A stretch of DNA of 64,000 nucleotides, taken from positions 310,001 through 374,000 of the forward strand of contig CAVWUM010000006.1 of assembly GCA_963758205.1 (NCBI GenBank), written 5' to 3'. Below are positions 41,415 through 49,595 of the stretch, piece by piece. Both the position numbers and the translations under genes were made by a program. Source of the stretch: Owenweeksia sp963758205 (GTDB taxonomy: Bacteria; Bacteroidota; Bacteroidia; Flavobacteriales; Schleiferiaceae). Numbering within the stretch: the first letter of the stretch is position 1; every line of letters begins with the position of its first letter. The notes below the pieces were generated by a model that had not been told where the DNA came from, searched no databases, and worked only from the letters and a program-made list of their open reading frames with translations.

Positions 41415-42356
41415 TCAGGCAGACCGTAGCGGACTAATAACCGCATTTTGATCGGTCAACATCTTTTCAGGCACATTTTTCATAATAATTTTTTTCAACT
41501 CTTCAATCACCTTGATTTTAAGTTCAGCCCTGGTATATACCAGGCTAATCTCCCTCGCAGGCTTAGGATCAGCAATAGGCTTAATGTACTTTTGATCCTC
41601 TTCGGGCAAATCGATGGCATGAAGATAAGGTATCAATGTCATACCAAAACCCTGCTTGCTCAATTTTATTAAAGTTTCAAAATTTCCACTTTCGAGCTCT
41701 ACAGGTCTATCATCATTATCACTAATCTTATTACAAATGTTCAACACGCTATTGCGGAAGCAGTGTCCCTCGTTAAGCAGTAGCATATCTTTTATACTTA
41801 GCTCTGAGTTAGTAATAAAAGATTCCTTACCGAGTCTGTGATTTTCAGGAATAAACGCCATAAAAGGCTCGTAATATAATGGCATTTCAATTATACCCTT
41901 ATTATCAAGAGGCGTAGCCAGTAATCCGGCATCCAGCTCATCCATCCTCAGTTTTTCTAAAATTTTATCAGTTTGCAACTCTTGTATCTGCAAACGGATT
42001 TTAGGGAATTTTTTATGAAAACTTTGAACGAACCTGGGAACAATTGATGACGCCACGGTTGGTATGATCCCGATTTTAAAAGGCCCTTCAAGCTGATTTT
42101 TACCTTCCTGCAAAATCTGAGTGATGCGGCCGGTCTCGTTTACTACCGTTCTTGCTTGCTCTATAATCCGTTGACCTATGGAAGTAGGACGGACAGGATG
42201 TTTACTGCGATCGAATAAAAGAACTCCCAGTTCATCCTCCAGCTTTTGAATCTGCATACTCAAAGTTGGCTGGGTTACAAAACATGCTTCTGCTGCTTTA
42301 GCAAAATGCCTGTGGTTATCTACGGCAATAAGATATTGTAGTTGTGTAATAGTCAT
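41415..42356 (-). CDS. oxyR: OxyR-type LysR regulator of peroxide response
   Basis: 313 residues: LysR winged-helix domain (~1-60, 'FAKAAEACFVTQPTLSMQI') and a substrate-binding-like domain. With ATG 42356 the pair Cys199 and Cys208 lies in 'NEGHCFRNSVLNIC', the same numbers and spacing as the redox disulfide of E. coli OxyR. The protein is thus expected to sense hydrogen peroxide and activate catalase/peroxiredoxin genes. No such target gene is in the window. It is transcribed divergently from the CoA pyrophosphatase gene, with 125 bp between. Confidence 0.93.
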   Translation of the reverse strand: MTITQLQYLIAVDNHRHFAKAAEACFVTQPTLSMQIQKLEDELGVLLFDRSKHPVRPTSIGQRIIEQARTVVNETGRITQILQEGKNQLEGPFKIGIIPTVASSIVPRFVQSFHKKFPKIRLQIQELQTDKILEKLRMDELDAGLLATPLDNKGIIEMPLYYEPFMAFIPENHRLGKESFITNSELSIKDMLLLNEGHCFRNSVLNICNKISDNDDRPVELESGNFETLIKLSKQGFGMTLIPYLHAIDLPEEDQKYIKPIADPKPAREISLVYTRAELKIKVIEELKKIIMKNVPEKMLTDQNAVISPLRSA

Positions 42357-42481
42357 GATCAATAGTAATTCACATTATGATAGCGCGAATTTAATAATTT
42401 TTATTTATTTAATGTTGCGCCATCAAAATCTTTTTAGCCGCCTTAGTATCTTCGTTTAAACTTACGCAAACATTACTCCTA

Positions 42482-43111
42482 TTGGATTTTCTAGCATTTA
42501 AAAACACATTAAAATCAGCTTTAGCAGAACCACTGCCAGGAGCTACAGCCCAAAGTATAATGGCTCCTGCCGGTAGGCAAATGCCCGATTTACAAAGCCT
42601 TGATAAGCAAAAAGTAAAAACTGCCGCAGTTCTCGCCCTGTTTTATGAGGAAAAGGAAGAAGCCCACCTGGTGCTAACGCTTCGTAAAAAATACCCCGGA
42701 GTACATTCTAACCAAGTCAGTTTTCCGGGAGGCAGGCGCGATAGTACAGACCGAGACTATCAACACACAGCTCTTAGGGAGGCCGAAGAAGAAATTGGAA
42801 TAACCCCATCACTGGTTGATCTTTATGGGGAACTCTCCCCTCTTTATATCCCGCCCAGTAATTTTTTAGTCCACCCGTTTGTGGGCATTTATACAGTGGC
42901 TCCGAGTTTTACCAAACAAGAGGCAGAGGTTGAGCGGATTTTTTCAATATCAGTTTCCGAGCTCCTCGATGAAACCTTTATTAATAAAGTAAATCTCAAT
43001 ATTGGCGGTGTACCCATGGATGTACCAACTTTTATTTTTGAAGGCTACAATGTTTGGGGTGCTACCGCAATGATGCTGAGCGAGTTAAGACAAATCCTGC
43101 TACCCAGGTAA
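42482..43111 (+). CDS. CoA pyrophosphatase, Nudix family
   Basis: 209 residues. The Nudix box 'GGRRDSTDRDYQHTALREAEEEIGI' region (~80-104) and the CoA-specific motif around 'KYPGVHSNQVSFPGG' place it with enzymes that split CoA into 3',5'-ADP and phosphopantetheine. The conserved N-terminal 'PLPGATAQSIMAPAGRQ' shows that translation begins upstream of the internal Met, so the TTG at 42482 is the start; no ATG precedes it in frame. It is followed by an acyltransferase gene that has its own -7 box. Confidence 0.9.
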   Translation: MDFLAFKNTLKSALAEPLPGATAQSIMAPAGRQMPDLQSLDKQKVKTAAVLALFYEEKEEAHLVLTLRKKYPGVHSNQVSFPGGRRDSTDRDYQHTALREAEEEIGITPSLVDLYGELSPLYIPPSNFLVHPFVGIYTVAPSFTKQEAEVERIFSISVSELLDETFINKVNLNIGGVPMDVPTFIFEGYNVWGATAMMLSELRQILLPR

Positions 43112-43163
43112 CAAATCACCACTATTATTAGTCATATATTTGACCTCACGAGATTTACATTTC

Positions 43164-43961
43164 ATGAAAATCAAACTATTTGATGCCTTTGGTAACTCGC
43201 TGATAATTAAGCGAGTTTTGATCTTTATTTTTGGATGTATTGGCTTTTACAGATTTAATATTGCCAATAAAACAAAAATCTCAGGTACCAAAAACCTTAA
43301 AGGTTTGCCCAATACCAACGTACTATTTGTAAGTAACCATCAAACCTACTTTGCCGATGTTACCGGGCTCTACCAGGTTTTTTGCAGTGTAAAGTGGGGT
43401 ATTTATGATAGAATCGATAAAGCCCGTTACCTGATCAACCCCAGGCTCAATATATATTTTGTGGCCGCACAGGAAACCATGAAAGCCGGCATATTGCCTA
43501 AACTGTTTGCCTACGTTGGCTCTGTATCAATAAAACGTACATGGAGACAGGCGGGCAAAACTGTAGATCGCGGAGTTGACCCAAGGGATATTACCAAAAT
43601 CTACAAAGCGCTAAACTCTGGTTGGGTTATTACTTTTCCGCAAGGCACCACAACACCCTTTGTACCGGGAAGAAGAGGCACCGCGCACATCATAAAAGAA
43701 ACTAAACCCATTGTAATACCTGTTGTAATTGATGGCTTCAGACGTGCTTTTGACAAAAAAGGACTTTACATGAAGAAGAAGGGCGTAAAGCTTTCCATCA
43801 GGTTTAAAGAGCCCTTAAATATTGACTATGAAAAGCATTCATCCAATGAAATTTTGGAACAGATAATGCACAGTATTGAGCAAACAGATGACTTCAATAC
43901 CATTAAAAGATTGAATGAAAACAAAAAAGAGCCCAACCATACAAGCACCAGCAACGTTTAA
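43164..43961 (+). CDS. 1-acyl-glycerol-3-phosphate acyltransferase-like protein (PlsC family)
   Basis: 265 residues with an N-terminal membrane-associated helix (~20-35) and the PlsC/LPLAT fold. The first motif is 'SNHQTYFAD', where five residues separate His and Asp in place of the usual four. The third motif reads 'FPQGTTT' for FPEGTRS, followed by 'PGRRGTAHI' and 'PIVIPVVIDGFRRAF'. It likely acylates a lipid, but the altered motifs make the acceptor uncertain. A -7 box TATATTTG (43135-43142) precedes ATG 43164; a longer TTG frame from 43140 is unlikely. Confidence 0.87.
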   Translation: MKIKLFDAFGNSLIIKRVLIFIFGCIGFYRFNIANKTKISGTKNLKGLPNTNVLFVSNHQTYFADVTGLYQVFCSVKWGIYDRIDKARYLINPRLNIYFVAAQETMKAGILPKLFAYVGSVSIKRTWRQAGKTVDRGVDPRDITKIYKALNSGWVITFPQGTTTPFVPGRRGTAHIIKETKPIVIPVVIDGFRRAFDKKGLYMKKKGVKLSIRFKEPLNIDYEKHSSNEILEQIMHSIEQTDDFNTIKRLNENKKEPNHTSTSNV

Positions 43962-44042
43962 TAAATACTGGTGCGGTTTAAACAACTAACCCTTTATCCG
44001 TTTCGTTCTAATCGTACATTTGTTATATAACCCTTACAAAGC

Positions 44043-44792
44043 ATGAAAAAGATATTATTACTTGCCTTATTTAGTAGCCTTATAGCCTGCGAAGAAAAAG
44101 ACCTTACTGATGATAATCCTGCTCCAGAGGATAAGAACACCTTGGTAGCAACTTCCTTTATTTATGGTGAAAAAGGAATTCATTCTGATACTGCACTTAG
44201 TAATGACCTGGGTTATTCCTTCTTTATTACGGATATACAAGTAGTGGTTAATGAATTTTACTTTGTAGAAGAGGGTGATACTGTAGCAGATAGAACTGAA
44301 CCATTTATTGTTTCGCTTAAGGAGACTGATCAGCAACTATTAAAACTTCCTCCCCGTGGCTACTCTGGCTATTATGGACTGCAGTTCGGCCTTGATTCAA
44401 TAGAGTCATTTTTTGCATCTCCCTTGCTTTTGCCAGAAGGTAATGAGTTGAGAAACTCCAACGTTTATAGAAAAACAGCTGATGGGATAGACCAGTTTAT
44501 TATTAAGGGAAGGCTTTTGGATCCTGATAATCCTTTAGACACAATAGGCACCATACCTTTTCAGTATCGCCTTGGTACCTATGCTACTACCCGCACTGAG
44601 GCCAGCTTAAATCAAAACTTTGCACTTGCCCGTAATAGCAACGTAAAATTTGTGCTTCAAATAAATTTGGAACCTGTTTTTGAGATGCTGGATATAAAGA
44701 AGTTTCCCAAAGTTACTTCTGACCCTACCGTACCTGCTGATATAGCCCTTGCAATTTCAATGGCTGAAAATCTCGAAATTGATCTTTTTTAA
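44043..44792 (+). CDS. MbnP-like lipoprotein (divergent)
   Basis: 249 residues with lipobox 'SLIAC' (Cys ~16). The pattern of a strand ('YSFFITDIQVVVNEFYFVEE'), an acidic turn and 'GYYGLQFGLDSIESFF' parallels MbnP-family proteins and the neighbour at 44799. The NGMxW segment of MbnP, which carries the key Trp, is missing. A -7 box TACATTTG lies at 44015-44022. The two genes are 6 bp apart and form one operon. It may be a structural partner that has lost copper binding. Confidence 0.78.
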   Translation: MKKILLLALFSSLIACEEKDLTDDNPAPEDKNTLVATSFIYGEKGIHSDTALSNDLGYSFFITDIQVVVNEFYFVEEGDTVADRTEPFIVSLKETDQQLLKLPPRGYSGYYGLQFGLDSIESFFASPLLLPEGNELRNSNVYRKTADGIDQFIIKGRLLDPDNPLDTIGTIPFQYRLGTYATTRTEASLNQNFALARNSNVKFVLQINLEPVFEMLDIKKFPKVTSDPTVPADIALAISMAENLEIDLF

Positions 44793-44798
44793 ACAATT

Positions 44799-45560
44799 AT
44801 GAAAACTATTATAAAATCTACAATTGCATTAGCTGTGGTCTTATTTATGGCATCTTGCGAGGATGACGTAAAACAGACGTACCAAAAGAAGGCTACTTTC
44901 AATATAAGCCTTGAGAACAGCTCAAGTGATTTAAGCCTGTTTGATACAGTGGATTTCTCAGCGGATTACAGGATGTACATAACTACATTCAAGGCATACC
45001 TTAGCAATATCACCTTATTAAGTGCCGATGGTGCAGAAACCATTATAAAAGATGTTGAGCTGGTAAATCTGCAAAATGATGAAACTTCAAGTTTTACTCT
45101 TGATTTACCATCTGGCAACTTTACCAAAGTTAGAGTTGGTTTGGGACTTAATCCGCAGCAAAACGATTCAGATCCGAACTCATTCCCCAATGCCAATCCA
45201 CTTTCATCCTTTAATGGTATGTATTGGAATATGCTTAAATACAGGTTTGTTGTATTTGAGGGTTTAGCCTTATCTAAAAAGGATACGGTAAACATTCCCT
45301 TTACCTATCACACAGGTACCGACCCACTTTACCAGGTAAAAACATTTGATACGGATGTAAATACTTCCGGCTCAGCTTTAGGGTATCAACTCAATTTTAA
45401 AATTGATATCAACACTATATTTAATGGCCCTGCTGGTAAAATTGACATTGCCACCCAATCATTTACTCATAGTGAAGGTTCCAGCCTGGCTGTAGCAGCT
45501 ACTTTTATGGAAAACTTTAAAGCTGCAATTCAATTAAATACTTCGGCCACTTTAGAGTAA
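44799..45560 (+). CDS. MbnP-family lipoprotein (putative copper-binding)
   Basis: 253 residues with lipobox 'FMASC' (Cys ~20). It matches the MbnP layout: 'MYITTFKAYLSNITLLSADG' (the F-x-YLSNI core), 'LDLPSGNFTKVRVGLGLNPQ' and 'NGMYWNMLKYRFVVFEG'. MbnP proteins bind copper with a modified Trp made by the di-haem enzyme MbnH. No mbnH gene is near here, so modification is uncertain. It is the second gene of a tandem pair of related lipoproteins. Confidence 0.85.
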   Translation: MKTIIKSTIALAVVLFMASCEDDVKQTYQKKATFNISLENSSSDLSLFDTVDFSADYRMYITTFKAYLSNITLLSADGAETIIKDVELVNLQNDETSSFTLDLPSGNFTKVRVGLGLNPQQNDSDPNSFPNANPLSSFNGMYWNMLKYRFVVFEGLALSKKDTVNIPFTYHTGTDPLYQVKTFDTDVNTSGSALGYQLNFKIDINTIFNGPAGKIDIATQSFTHSEGSSLAVAATFMENFKAAIQLNTSATLE

Positions 45561-45594
45561 TGCTTTCATAGATTTGCGCTAGCAAACAGTTTAC

Positions 45595-46950
45595 ATGAAA
45601 GTACATTTTATTGCCATTGGAGGTAGTGCCATGCACAACCTTGCTCTGGCCATGCATCACAAGGGTTTTGAAGTATCCGGCAGCGATGACGAAATTTTTG
45701 AACCTTCAAAATCAAGGCTTAGTAAATACAATCTTTTACCAGCCACTATTGGATGGAATCCAGATAGGATAACTCCTGACCTTGATTACATAATTTTGGG
45801 TATGCATGCCCGTAAGGACAATCCTGAGCTGCTAAAGGCTAATGAATTAGATTTAAAAGTTTATTCCTACCCTGAATTTATTTACGAGCAGAGCAAAAAC
45901 AAAACCCGTGTGGTAATAGCCGGGAGTCATGGCAAAACATCCATCTCAGCCATGGTTTTGCATGTGCTAAATTTCCATAGTGTAGATTGTGACTTTATGA
46001 TTGGTGCCCAGCTTGAAGGCTTTGACACCATGGTAAAGCTTACAGAACAGAATGAATTTATTCTGCTTGAAGGGGATGAATACCTCTCTTCGCCCATAGA
46101 TTTAAGACCAAAGTTCTTACACTACAAGCCAAATATCGCTTTGATATCAGGCATTGCCTGGGATCATGTAAATGTATTTCCTACCTACCACGATTATTAC
46201 AAACAGTTTGAACTTCTGCTGGAAAGCATGGAAGTGGGAGGCGCTGTGATTTTTAATGAAACTGACAGTGAGGTAAAGCGAGCTGTGGAGTCAACTGAAA
46301 GACAGATAAAGAAGTTTGCCTATGGGTTGCCGGATTATACTATTGAGGATGGGGCGGTAACACTTCACACAGATGATGGCCATGTACCCCTGGCTATTTT
46401 TGGGCGGCACAATATGAATAATCTTGAAGGGGCTCGATGGATTTGCAATCAGATGGGGGTTTCGGATGAACAGTTTTATGAAGCTATACCCTCTTTCACT
46501 GGCGCTTCACGCAGATTGGAAGTTTTGCATGAAGAGGATAACCTTATAATATATCGAGACTTTGCGCATGCACCATCCAAAGTAAAAGCAACCGTAAATG
46601 CCGTGAAGGAGAATTTCGCTAATCGAAAGGTAATTGCGTGTTTTGAGTTACATACCTTCAGTAGCTTAAACATAGAGTTTATGCACCAATATAAAGGAGC
46701 TATGGATAGTGCTGATGAGGCACTGATCTATTTTAATCCTGAAGTGGTGAAGCACAAAAAACTTCCGGCCTTAAACGCTGCCGAAATAAAAGAGCGTTTT
46801 GCTAACGAGGCAATTCAGGTTTTTGATTCTAATAAAGAATTGATAAACACGGTGAAGAATTCAATTGGCTCTGAACGTTGCATTTTGCTAGTTATGAGCT
46901 CAGGCAGTTTTGATGGAATTGACTGGAAGAAAGAGCTTGGTGTGGCATAG
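45595..46950 (+). CDS. mpl: UDP-MurNAc:L-alanyl-gamma-D-Glu-meso-Dap ligase (peptidoglycan recycling)
   Basis: 451-residue Mur ligase family member that joins the recycled tripeptide to UDP-MurNAc in the cytoplasm. N-terminal 'HFIAIGGSAMHNLA' is typical of Mpl (MurC has GIGG-GMSG), the ATP loop is 'IAGSHGKTSISAMV', and 'LEGDEYLSS' and 'FGRHNMNNL' follow. The length fits. A -7 box TAGATTTG (45569-45576) lies 18 bp upstream of the ATG. It is followed by pyrR with its own promoter. Confidence 0.95.
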   Translation: MKVHFIAIGGSAMHNLALAMHHKGFEVSGSDDEIFEPSKSRLSKYNLLPATIGWNPDRITPDLDYIILGMHARKDNPELLKANELDLKVYSYPEFIYEQSKNKTRVVIAGSHGKTSISAMVLHVLNFHSVDCDFMIGAQLEGFDTMVKLTEQNEFILLEGDEYLSSPIDLRPKFLHYKPNIALISGIAWDHVNVFPTYHDYYKQFELLLESMEVGGAVIFNETDSEVKRAVESTERQIKKFAYGLPDYTIEDGAVTLHTDDGHVPLAIFGRHNMNNLEGARWICNQMGVSDEQFYEAIPSFTGASRRLEVLHEEDNLIIYRDFAHAPSKVKATVNAVKENFANRKVIACFELHTFSSLNIEFMHQYKGAMDSADEALIYFNPEVVKHKKLPALNAAEIKERFANEAIQVFDSNKELINTVKNSIGSERCILLVMSSGSFDGIDWKKELGVA

Positions 46951-46978
46951 TTGCAACACAAATCATTAATTACATTTG
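46951..46978 (+). promoter_or_regulatory. Promoter of the pyrR-pyrB operon
   Basis: TTG (46951-46953), 17 bp spacer, TACATTTG (46971-46978); the ATG of pyrR is 15 bases further. No hairpin resembling a PyrR-binding antiterminator fits in the short leader. Confidence 0.65.
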
Positions 46979-46993
46979 CTCAATTCTTAAACA

Positions 46994-47539
46994 ATGATCA
47001 AAAAAGAATTACTAAGCGGTAAATCCATCGAGATCATTCTGAATCGTCTCACCTGTGAGTTGATAGAAAATCACGGTGATTTCAGTAACACTGTCCTTAT
47101 TGCGCTTCAGCCTCGCGGACTTACCGTAATGGATCGAATACTTGAAAACCTTAAGGCCAATGGGCTTAATAACGTTGCTCATGGCGCACTCGATATCACC
47201 TTTTATCGTGACGACTTCCGCAGGCGTGATGCCCCGTTAAAACCCAATCAAACACGAATTGACATCATACTTGAAAACAAGAAAGTTGTTTTTATTGATG
47301 ACGTACTGTACACCGGGCGCAGCGTGCGCTCCGCTTTAGATGCTATACACAGTTTTGGCAGGCCTACAGAAATTGAGCTATTGGTATTGATTGACCGCAG
47401 GTTTTCAAGGGAATTACCCATCCAGCCTGATTATACCGGGAAGCAGGTAGACTCATTGGCTAGCCAAAAAGTACTAGTAAGCTGGGCTGTAGAAGGAGAA
47501 AAAGATGCCGTATATCTTATAAAACCAAAAGATGAGTGA
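46994..47539 (+). CDS. pyrR: PyrR, pyrimidine operon regulator / uracil phosphoribosyltransferase
   Basis: 181 residues of the type I PRTase fold. The PRPP loop is 'VVFIDDVLYTGRSVRSAL', and 'LIALQPRGLTVMDRI' and 'DITFYRDDFRRRD' are diagnostic of PyrR. In Firmicutes it binds pyr mRNA; here no leader of the known kind is visible, so it may act mainly as a UPRTase or by another mode. It overlaps pyrB by 8 bases and shares its promoter (46951-46978). Confidence 0.95.
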   Translation: MIKKELLSGKSIEIILNRLTCELIENHGDFSNTVLIALQPRGLTVMDRILENLKANGLNNVAHGALDITFYRDDFRRRDAPLKPNQTRIDIILENKKVVFIDDVLYTGRSVRSALDAIHSFGRPTEIELLVLIDRRFSRELPIQPDYTGKQVDSLASQKVLVSWAVEGEKDAVYLIKPKDE

Positions 47540-48476
47540 GTTAAGTGTAAACCATTTATTGGGAATAAAAGGCCTTAGTGCTGAAGATATTCAGCTGATA
47601 TTTGAAACTGCCGATCAATTTAAGGAGGTTATAAATCGCCCTATTAAGAAGGTTCCTTCCTTGCGGGATATTACGGTGGCTAACCTGTTTTTTGAGAACA
47701 GTACACGCACGAGGCTATCCTTTGAATTGGCCGAAAAGCGACTATCAGCCGATACCATCAATTTTTCGGCAGCTTCATCTTCTGTAAAAAAAGGTGAAAC
47801 CCTAATTGATACGGTAAATAACATTTTATCCATGAAGGTGGATATGGTGGTGATGAGACACCCCAACCCGGGTGCGGCAATGTTTCTTTCGCAAAATGTG
47901 GATAGCATTATTGTAAATGCCGGTGATGGAGCGCATGAGCATCCCACCCAGGCCTTACTCGATGCGTTTTCTATAAGAGAAAAGCACGGTGACCTTAAAG
48001 GCAAAAAAATTGTAATTGTTGGAGATATTCTTCATTCACGGGTGGCTCTTTCCAACGTTTTTTGTCTGCAAAAAATGGGTGCCAAAGTAAGGGTATGTGG
48101 CCCCACCACTTTAATCCCAAAATATATGCACTCCCTTGGTGTAGAGGTAAGCCATAACCTGAGGGAATCCCTGGAGTGGTGCGACATTGCCAATATGCTG
48201 AGAGTGCAGCACGAGCGGCAGGATCTTAAATATTTTCCTTCGGTAAGAGAGTACACTCGCCAGTTTGGCCTTACCCTGCCTATGCTTGATAGTTTAAAGA
48301 AGGACGTAACCATCATGCATCCTGGTCCGATCAATCGCGGTGTGGAAATTACAAGTGAGGTGGCCGATAGCGATTACTCAATAATACTCAACCAGGTAGA
48401 AAATGGAGTGGCTATACGAATGGCAGTTTTGTATCTTTTAGCCTCAAAGAAGAAAATGAACTTTAAAGCGGAATGA
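47532..48476 (+). CDS. pyrB: Aspartate carbamoyltransferase catalytic chain
   Basis: 314 residues; condenses carbamoyl phosphate and L-aspartate in de novo pyrimidine synthesis. Carbamoyl-phosphate loop 'FENSTRTRLSFELAEKR', 'GDGAHEHPTQALLDAFSI', 'VGDILHSRVALSN' and 'MHPGPINRGVEI' are all present. No regulatory chain gene (pyrI) is nearby. The start overlaps pyrR by 8 bp. The following STAS-like gene begins 2 bp after the stop. Confidence 0.97.
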   Translation: MSELSVNHLLGIKGLSAEDIQLIFETADQFKEVINRPIKKVPSLRDITVANLFFENSTRTRLSFELAEKRLSADTINFSAASSSVKKGETLIDTVNNILSMKVDMVVMRHPNPGAAMFLSQNVDSIIVNAGDGAHEHPTQALLDAFSIREKHGDLKGKKIVIVGDILHSRVALSNVFCLQKMGAKVRVCGPTTLIPKYMHSLGVEVSHNLRESLEWCDIANMLRVQHERQDLKYFPSVREYTRQFGLTLPMLDSLKKDVTIMHPGPINRGVEITSEVADSDYSIILNQVENGVAIRMAVLYLLASKKKMNFKAE

Positions 48477-48477
48477 T

Positions 48478-48795
48478 ATGAACTTTCAGATTGAAAAGAA
48501 TGAAGATCATCTGCTGATCAGAGGAGTCAAAGAGTCTCTTAGCACAGATGACTTAAGGGCGCTTGAAAATATCCTCGATGAATATCCCAAAGAAAATGTT
48601 ATTTTGCACCTTCTTGCTGTGCGAAGTATCCGTCAGGCCTCAGTATTAAAGAAGTTACATGATCAGCGGAAAAAAAATGATCTGAGCTTTATAGTAATTG
48701 TAAGCAACGTGCTGGAAGATGAACTTGAAGTTACTACAGCACTATCAGAACAAGAGGCTTACGATATTTTGGACCTTGAAGAAATGGAACGTTAA
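48478..48795 (+). CDS. STAS-like small protein associated with rnz
   Basis: 105 residues with an alternating strand-helix pattern like STAS/anti-anti-sigma domains and the ending 'SEQEAYDILDLEEMER'. That ending resembles the proteins usually encoded next to ribonuclease Z in Flavobacteriia. The phosphorylatable Ser of true anti-anti-sigma factors is not obvious. It lies 2 bp after pyrB. Here a sorting-tail protein gene separates it from rnz. The function is unknown. Confidence 0.82.
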   Translation: MNFQIEKNEDHLLIRGVKESLSTDDLRALENILDEYPKENVILHLLAVRSIRQASVLKKLHDQRKKNDLSFIVIVSNVLEDELEVTTALSEQEAYDILDLEEMER

Positions 48796-48812
48796 AAACT
48801 TAATCCTACATT

Positions 48813-49595
48813 ATGAAAAAAGTATTACTTACCCTGTTATTCGGTGGCTTTTTGAGCCTTCAATCCATCGCTCAATGCGTACCCGATACTAATATAAAAG
48901 ATCTTATCGTTCCCCCTGTTGGAACAAGATTCGACACTATAAATAAAGGCATGGCCAATGAAAGGGCTATTGCCATTTTACCTTATGCCTATGTTGGCCA
49001 AAATTATACTGAGGTAATGCAATTCAAAGTGCCAAGCGATACTACAGATCCAAACTTTGGTACTGTACCTGTAAATCATGTAAGGCTGGATTCTATGCAG
49101 GGGTTACCAAATGCTTTTACCTTAGGTTGTACTCCATCAAACTGCAAATTTCCCGGAGGTTCTTTTGGTTGTGTGCAAATGTCAGGTGTGCCCACTATGG
49201 CTGATTCAATTTCGTTAGAGGTTGCTATTACGTATAATATCACATTCTCAGGGCTACCTACCCCTATCAGCTCAACTCTTGATGGCTATTACCTGGTAAT
49301 TAAAAACCAGCCCATAAGCCTGCCTGAAAATGCAATTACCAAAAACCATGTTCGTGTTTATCCAAACCCTGCCAGGGATAATGTGACCCTAAACTTTGAA
49401 GCCAATGGCGGAAAAACTGCTCAGGTACAAATAAGCAGCATTATTGGCACTTTGGTTTACGATAAAGTATTTACATCCAATGCTGGAGAAAACAAGGTGG
49501 AGATCAACACCTCCAGCTTTAAGCCCGGAATTTATATGTACAGCCTTAAAGTGGATAACAAAAACATTTCCGGGAGATTTACCATCTCTCGTTAA
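48813..49595 (+). CDS. Secreted protein with T9SS type A sorting domain
   Basis: 260 residues: signal peptide (~1-21, ending IAQ), a beta-rich region with four cysteines ('GCTPSNCKFPGGSFGC'), and a C-terminal T9SS type A domain (~180-260: 'VRVYPNPARDNVTLNFEANG', 'FKPGIYMYSLKVDNK', 'GRFTISR'). It should be exported to the cell surface. The cargo part is unknown. It sits inside the pyr-rnz gene run and its stop overlaps the rnz start (TAATG), so it is translated together with a cytoplasmic nuclease. Confidence 0.9.
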   Translation: MKKVLLTLLFGGFLSLQSIAQCVPDTNIKDLIVPPVGTRFDTINKGMANERAIAILPYAYVGQNYTEVMQFKVPSDTTDPNFGTVPVNHVRLDSMQGLPNAFTLGCTPSNCKFPGGSFGCVQMSGVPTMADSISLEVAITYNITFSGLPTPISSTLDGYYLVIKNQPISLPENAITKNHVRVYPNPARDNVTLNFEANGGKTAQVQISSIIGTLVYDKVFTSNAGENKVEINTSSFKPGIYMYSLKVDNKNISGRFTISR

